Source: Erythroxylum novogranatense (lineage: Eukaryota; Streptophyta; Magnoliopsida; Malpighiales; Erythroxylaceae). Taken from it: a stretch of 64,000 nt of DNA. The stretch is taken from NCBI GenBank assembly GCA_029891385.1, contig CM057230.1, positions 14,273,372-14,337,371 on the forward strand, written 5' to 3'. Shown piece by piece: positions 58,930 to 64,000 of this stretch (position 1 is its first letter; each line of letters opens with the position of its first letter). The notes under the pieces were generated by a model. It searched no databases. It saw nothing but the letters and a program-made list of their open reading frames with translations, and had not been told where the DNA came from. A program made the translations under genes and the position numbers.

Positions 58930-59987
58930 TCAAAAATCAACAGAAGGAGAAGTGGGCGGATGTCTAGGGGAAGCCTCGGAAGCGGGCGGAAAAGTTGAAA
59001 CGGGAACAGGGCCCAAGGGAGCGGCCGGAGAAGTATCCTCACAAGGAAGCTCGTCCTCCTCAGCCGAACTAAGGTCCAGCTCCTCATCCGGGACTGACCC
59101 CCGGTCCTCTATGGCCCTCTCCCTTACTTCCTCCAGAGAGAGGCCAAGGGCGGTAGGAAGCATCGGCTCGAAAAATCCCTCAAACGAAGGACCATCCGAC
59201 CCCTCAGGGACGCAGACGTCATAGCAATTTTTCAGGATCATGAGGGCCAAGTCACAAGAGTACTCCAAGCACTCCTCCTGCAAGAACCGCCTTTGCCATT
59301 GCCTGATCGCCTCGATCCTTTGTTCTTTTATGGAGGCTCGCACCCTCCTCAGCGTATCTTTGGTTCTCGCCTGGCCACTCACCGCCGCATGATAGTCCTC
59401 GAGGAATTTTGCCTTTAGTGCCCTCTCCGACTCCAGCTTCCCTTGCAACACCGCACATTCCTCGACAGCTTGTTCCTCGCCGCCATCGCCTTTACCCTCT
59501 CAACCTCCTCCGCGGTGAGTCGAGCTTTCAAGACGCTCCTCTCCTCCTCTCCCGAAGCAAGCTGAGCCCTCAGGACGTTACGCTCCTCCTCCCAAAGCTT
59601 CTTCTCCTCCTCCAAGGAAGAGAGTTGAGCCCGGGAGAAGTCCCCTTCTTCTCTGGCCTCTGAGAGCTCGGTCTTTAAACCATCCACCTGCTCAAGGAGG
59701 AAATAGACCTCCCGATCCAGCAACTCGATACGTTGACGCATAGATAAAGCGAAAGCCACCTCCCTTATAGAATTACGGATGGCACGACCTGTCAACTTCT
59801 CAATATTTAACGAGTCAAAGTGCTCCTCGTCCGAAGGAGGAATGACCCTCTCAGCAATATGAAGAGCCACTTCGACGTTAGCAATCGAGGCAGTCCTATT
59901 AAGACTAATCGTCGGCTCCCATTTGTCAGCACTCCCCGTTTGCTTCTTCCCTTTACCCCTGGCTGACGGGGCAGCACGATCCCCCAC
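58930..59987 (-). pseudogene. Antisense ORF of Tat element D, coiled-coil half
   Basis: Minus strand, two overlapping frames. 59415-59987 (190 codons) has NRTASIANVEVALHIAERVI, then a long Glu/Leu-rich region (about residues 75-180: LLDREVYFLLEQVDGLKTEL, SSLEEEKKLWEEERNVLRAQ) that should form a coiled coil. 58930-59451 (173 codons) continues with LEYSCDLALMILKNCYDVCV and an acidic, Pro/Ser-rich tail. A shift near 59440 separates them. Together with 60504-61253 they look like one long antisense gene, as known from Retand/Grande-type elements. The function of these antisense proteins is not established. Confidence 0.65.
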
Positions 59988-60059
59988 TTTCTCCTTCCCC
60001 TTGCTTTGCTCTAAAGGACGAGGAGATTGGTCGGCTACTTAAGCAGCCCTTCTCCTCTT

Positions 60060-60349
60060 CAGAGGTCGATCACTCTCCTCCTCTTCCTCAATAACTACCA
60101 GGCACTCACCAGGCAGAACGACCACAGCAGGCGCCGTAGATGGCTCGGAAACGGTAGGAGGAACATTTTGCTGCTCGGAAGCAATGGGCCGAACGACAAT
60201 TGAATTGGCCTCCCCCTATCCTCCTGTCCTCTGGCCTCCGAAGGCCCGGCGACCTTGCGTTTGCCTTTGGTAGGCTTAGGGGGCCGGTGAAAGCACGAAC
60301 TTTGGCCATAGCTGCACAAACAACGAAAGTAGGTTAGAAATCGAACCAA
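60060..60349 (-). pseudogene. Antisense ORF of Tat element D, basic linker
   Basis: Minus strand, between the two better-preserved parts. The clearest text is PPKPTKGKRKVAGPSEARGQ near 60220-60290, a basic stretch that could act as a nuclear localisation signal, followed by Pro/Ser/Val-rich low-complexity sequence in shifted frames. It contains at least two frameshifts. No domain is recognisable. An intron between this and 60504 is possible but I see no convincing splice sites. Confidence 0.4.
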
Positions 60350-60503
60350 AACCTACAAGCATGGTAAATAATTCAACCATGAGGGGTCAACCAGGCGGGG
60401 CGGTTTCCTCTCCTAACCCGCTAACTTGTGGAAGGGGGTCAATTAGAAAAGAGTTAGCCGAGGCCCCCCCACGGTATCCTGAAATGAGCCGAGCGAAGTT
60501 ATA

Positions 60504-61253
60504 TTAGCCGAGCTCCTTTATACGACCGACCACCTCCCGCTCCTCTCTAGACAGAAATAGGCTCGATGAGTCGTTCCATCGCTCGGCTAAGGGATACCTC
60601 CACAGCTGGGACTCGGAGGAAGATCTCGGAGGCTTCACGAAGAAATATTTCGTTCGCCAATCGGTAATTTTAGAAGCCATTCCGGCTGGGCGATATCGGG
60701 CATCTTTGTACATCAGAGAAGGAATCCCACCCCCAGAGCTCGGACTCTGGCTCATTCTCAAAAAGTGGCGCAGGATATTGACCGAAGGCAGACAGCCAAA
60801 CTGATGGCACAACAAAGCAAGACCATTAATGAACCTCCACCCATTCGGAGGAATCTGACTCGGTCTTAGTTGATAATCAGCGCACACTTCATCAATGATC
60901 GGGATGTACGGAAGTCTCAAGCCACCGATCGAGAAGAAACTCTCAGAGACGGCAAAACACCCACTTGTACTACTGTGGATTCTTTCATTCCCCGAGGCCA
61001 GCCTAGGCTCCCGGGACTGAGGGATACCATTCCTAAGAATCGACCGACTTAACTCCGCCGCGGACATCCTCGATTTACCTTTGGGCAGCTCCTTTACGAC
61101 CAGCCCATCTTTCTGCTCTCTCGTCGAGATCTCTTCGACATCTCCCAACTTCGACATCGCCATCGCCTCAGCCACAACTTCAGATGCCCTCTCGGCAACA
61201 TCATCCCTTGGAGAAACCCCACTTCGAGAATCGGTGGACGACATGCTCATCAA
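60504..61253 (-). CDS. Antisense ORF of Tat element D, N-terminal 'putative gypsy-type transposon' domain
   Basis: 249 codons, minus strand, starting at a Met at 61251-61253 (a second Met follows directly). After about 110 low-complexity residues comes the domain usually called transposase_28 or putative gypsy-type transposon: LRLPYIPIIDEVCADYQLRP, SQIPPNGWRFINGLALLCHQ, FGCLPSVNILRHFLRMSQSP, then WRTKYFFVKPP and WRYPLAERW. Despite the name no catalytic role is known. It runs against the direction of gag-pol, between the satellite and the 3' LTR, the usual place in Tat elements. About 630 bases between it and the polypurine tract (61260-61887) hold no gene I can support and may contain its promoter. 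Confidence 0.75.
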   Translation of the reverse strand: MMSMSSTDSRSGVSPRDDVAERASEVVAEAMAMSKLGDVEEISTREQKDGLVVKELPKGKSRMSAAELSRSILRNGIPQSREPRLASGNERIHSSTSGCFAVSESFFSIGGLRLPYIPIIDEVCADYQLRPSQIPPNGWRFINGLALLCHQFGCLPSVNILRHFLRMSQSPSSGGGIPSLMYKDARYRPAGMASKITDWRTKYFFVKPPRSSSESQLWRYPLAERWNDSSSLFLSREEREVVGRIKELG

Positions 61254-61887
61254 GAGGAAATTTAGAAGAGGAAATAAGGGAAAAGGACGTACCTATTTAG
61301 TGATTTGAGGTCGGAAATTTGTACGGCAGTTGGAGGAAAACTCCGGAAATTGTAAGCAGGAAGATGTAAATAAAGCCGGAGAGCAAAAGCGTGAAGAAAA
61401 CCTTCAATTCATCGGCCCAGAACATGTATAGAGGAACAGAGGAACAGGTTTTCCAACCAACGACTGACGCGAGGAGAAGATCTGAGCCGAGCTCAAACAC
61501 GTGGCAGGATCTGAGCGGAGATAAATTAGGGTTATTAGAAACCCGGAGCGGCGCGACAGTTGAAAAGACATACGTGACAAGCGCACTGCGATTAAGAGGC
61601 GATTTGTTTGATTACGAATATACATCACGGGACACGCGCCATCAGTAATAATTACTCCGAGTGTCATCACGCGCTCACTAATAACGCTCAACCGACCTAC
61701 CTCAGCCCGAGCTATCATGCAATCACACGCTATACATTACTGCCCGACCAATCGAGCCTACTACGAGCTGTCTCGTAGACGAGCTACAACGCCAATACCC
61801 GATTGATCGGACCAACCCCGAGCTGTCCCATGGACAGGTGACAGGATACTAGTATACTCCTTCGACCCTTCTCCTTGCTCAGGCTCG

Positions 61888-61900
61888 AGGAGTAGGGGGC
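61888..61900 (+). other. Polypurine tract of element D
   Basis: gaggagtaggggg, three bases before the 3' LTR; typical for Tat elements. Confidence 0.8.
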
Positions 61901-61903
61901 TTA

Positions 61904-62341
61904 TGGTCGGGTCGGTCAAATTAGGCCCGAACCCAATCACAACAATCTACAGGCCGATCAGTCGATCTCTCAAAGATGGGTCTCACACCCATTGGTTAAT
62001 CCGGGCCCGATCCACACATCCATGGCCCATTAGCGGGAGAAAATCTTCCATGCAGAAGTAGAACTCTACATAAAGACCTAGCCCTAGCGTCCATCCCATA
62101 TATAAGGTATGATTTCATCATAACAGAGGTACGTAACCATAATTCTACTATTCTCTATATATGGCGACCTCACCTTCACCGGAAAAGACCAACTTGAGCA
62201 TCAGAGGGGCTAATCGGGACACAACCCCCGACGTGCCTTCTTTATTTTGCAGGGATATTCACGTCGAAGTTACTACAGCAAGCAATCGACTCCATGGATC
62301 CAAACGGCAACGTTCAGTTATGCCAGAATCTGGCAGAACCA
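61904..62341 (+). repeat. 3' LTR of Tat element D
   Basis: 438 bases, tggtcggg...gaacca, followed by ggatc. Contains a second TATA box at 62098-62106. Confidence 0.9.
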
Positions 62342-62346
62342 GGATC

Positions 62347-63270
62347 ATTGAATTATGTTAAAAAAAAGGGACACATATATGTGCCGGAGTGTAGACGGAA
62401 ATAGTTCAAGAGTTGGTGAAAGAGATGTTAACGTAAAGGATAATTCATAAGATGCGAGTCCCTTTTCTTTTATCATTTTGATTAAAAAGAGAGATAATCA
62501 TGGATTTTTTTGTAGATTGTGAAATTATCAACAAACATGTAATTAAGGACAAATTTTTTATATCTTTAATTAAAGAATTGTTAAATGAATTATATAAATT
62601 TGAATTTTTATAATTAGATCTTAGAATTGATTATCATCTAATTAAAATGTAAATTATTGATATCATAAAGCCGTATTCAAAATTAGTTATTAGAAGTTTT
62701 TTTATACCATGTCACCTTACCAATGTTTCAGCTATATTTGAGAGTGTAATGAATTCACTTTCAAATTTTATTTGAGAAAATATGTACTAGTATTCTTTTA
62801 TGATATTTAGTGTGTAGCAATACATTTGAAGATCATCTGAATTATCTTAAATTGATGTTACAAGTATTGAGGGAGCAATAACTATTTGTTAAACTTTCTG
62901 AGTAACTTTTATAAGCAAATCAAGTTGAGTGCTTGGAGCATTTAATCATTGCTAAAGGAGTTGAAATCAACCTAAAAACATACAAGTAGTGATGAATGAC
63001 CTATTCCAAAGACATTAAAGTAATTAAGGAGATCTTTTGGCTCTATCTGAGTACTACAAGAGGATTGTAAGGGATATAGGTAGATTAATTAAATCACTAA
63101 CTACATTATTGAAAAAGAATGCTTTTGTTTGGAATGAAGAGGATTAACATGCACTTAATTAGAACTCTAAAGGAGGCATTTTCAAATAAACCAATGTCAG
63201 TTCTTCCATATTTTAGCAAGGAATTAGTAGTGAAAGATTATGCAATTAGCAGAGGTATTAAGTGTTAAGA
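62347..63270 (+). pseudogene. Ancient gypsy RT remnant, right part
   Basis: Continues 52000-52567. In shifting frames it keeps the order of a gypsy RT. VQELVKEMLT is near 62410. A CEIINKHVIKDKFFISLIKELLNELY segment (usual form YRALN..TIKDKFPIP.IDELLDELH) spans about 62520-62600 and corresponds to the first half of the palm. Near 63000-63100 comes a PKTLK-type stretch with YYKRIVRDIGRLIK-like text and LLKKNAFVWNEE (usual form GYYRRFV..Y..I..PLT.LLKKN.F.W). A large part between 62650 and 62990, including the active site, is unreadable. The sequence ends in decayed RNase H near 63270. Very old copy. Confidence 0.65.
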
Positions 63271-63321
63271 AGTCACTGACATCTCTCTTAATCTCTCTAG
63301 AGCCTTCATATTTATCCTATA

Positions 63322-64000
63322 TGTAACATCCCGTTACCGAGGTGACGGGTATATCTGTAATTTGGATCAAGTTAAGATTGAGTACAGGCTAATGTGAGTT
63401 GTGCATGCATTGTATTTCTGTAGTCATCGGTAAATGATTATTGATGACATAAGCATATGAATATACGTACATGTATGACAATTTCCCGATTGAATTGTGA
63501 AAAATTAGAAATTGTGCGATAAGTGTATAAATGAGGTTTTGAAAATGGAATTAGAAATGAAATTGATTTTCGAATATTGGAAATTGAAATTTGAGTATAG
63601 GAATATGTAATTCCTAATTTTGTGAATTTATAGAAATTTTTCTGGAATTTTTAGAGAATCGAGTCCGGACCGAAAAAATGGTATAATGACTGATAAACTG
63701 GATTTCGGGTCCGAGATTGATTGGCAATTGATATGAGACAATTTGAGTTATGATTTTAGGATTTAATATGAATTGTTATTGTGAAATTGGGAGTAAAACA
63801 GAATAAGAAATTAGATTGAGGTGGTTCAGATTTGGACTTGTGGCAATTAAATTGCCAAACAAGCCCTAGATATTTTGTTTATAAATTGAAATCGTCCGTA
63901 TCGTCATCCACGAATTTCCTTTGTTTTAAAAGGAAATGGGTTTTGCCGTGGATGGAGAAAACTTGGGATTTGGAGATTCTTGAGGAATTTTTGGAGGATT
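63322..64000 (+). repeat. Start of another gypsy-type LTR
   Basis: tgtaacatcccgttaccgag at 63322 is a common LTR start of plant Tekay-type elements, followed by AT-rich sequence with no gene, and text such as gagtccggaccgaaaaaatg near 63660 of a kind seen in such LTRs. The element runs out of the window, so its internal part cannot be judged. Confidence 0.55.

Larger units (their letters stand above)
52573..62341 (+). mobile_element. Ty3/gypsy Tat-type element D, full length but lacking RT
   Basis: About 9.77 kb: LTRs 52573-53004 and 61904-62341, perfect duplication ggatc (52568-52572 and 62342-62346), primer site, gag, protease, RNase H plus a second archaeal-type RNase H, integrase, a 64-bp satellite, an antisense ORF and a polypurine tract. 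The dual RNase H, short LTRs and antisense ORF are hallmarks of the Tat group (Retand/Grande type). It is clearly more GC-rich than its neighbours. The whole RT core is missing between 55149 and 55303. The two LTRs differ at a modest number of sites. Confidence 0.93.

Noticed and set aside
52000..63270. Endogenous pararetrovirus as source of the old RT remnant
   Set aside because: Only a gypsy-type protease-RT linker and RT motifs are seen; no movement protein or viral coat motif is present.
1..64000. Host protein-coding genes
   Set aside because: I looked on both strands for non-transposon domains and plausible exon chains and found none that I could support.

Overview
The window is nuclear DNA of a flowering plant. 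Nothing in it looks like a host gene. Nearly all of it is LTR retrotransposons, inserted into each other and decayed to different degrees. The evidence is plant Ty1/copia and Ty3/gypsy (Tekay-type chromovirus and Tat-type) protein domains, TG...CA LTR ends, initiator-tRNA primer sites, polypurine tracts and 5-bp target-site duplications (TSDs). I could not narrow the host to a species. I saw no rRNA, functional tRNA, CRISPR or bacterial-type feature.

Left part (1-18 kb): an LTR that enters from outside the window (1-1633, resuming 8805-10598) is split by gypsy element A (1634-8804, TSD catga). Element A has a 3.8-kb LTR and a badly decayed gag-RT. The resumed LTR carries a 29-bp purine-rich minisatellite (about 9040-9878). 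Next come minus-strand copia remnants (about 10.7-16.1 kb), then a diverged Tekay-like LTR remnant (about 16.4-17.96 kb).

Middle (18-51 kb): an unclassified, pyrimidine-rich repeat (about 17990-18983, resuming 28664-30690) is split by copia B1 (18984-28663, TSD ctctc). Then there is a three-level nest. An LTR related to the first one (30700-31978 and 51038-51235) holds Tekay chromovirus C (31979-51037, TSD ccaat). The 5' LTR of C in turn holds copia B2 (34772-44327, TSD atttg), a sister copy of B1.

Right part (51-64 kb): an old gypsy RT remnant (about 52.0-52.57 kb, resuming 62.35-63.27 kb) is split by Tat-type element D (52573-62341, TSD ggatc). D retains gag, protease, RNase H, the extra archaeal-type RNase H, integrase, a 64-bp satellite and an antisense ORF. 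Its reverse transcriptase core is gone, and a tRNA-like (SINE-like) module lies where it should be. A further LTR begins at 63322 and runs off the window.

In each element the genes would work as one polyprotein: capsid, protease, reverse transcriptase/RNase H and integrase. Every copy here is visibly broken. In the sister copies many frame breaks fall at CAG/CTG/CCGG sites, so part of the apparent decay may be consensus error at methylated cytosines. I found no clearly new biological system. The best leads are palindrome arrays in a copia leader and in a Tekay LTR, a conserved G-box/W-box-like LTR module, a shared 29-bp minisatellite, and the tRNA-like module in the Tat element.
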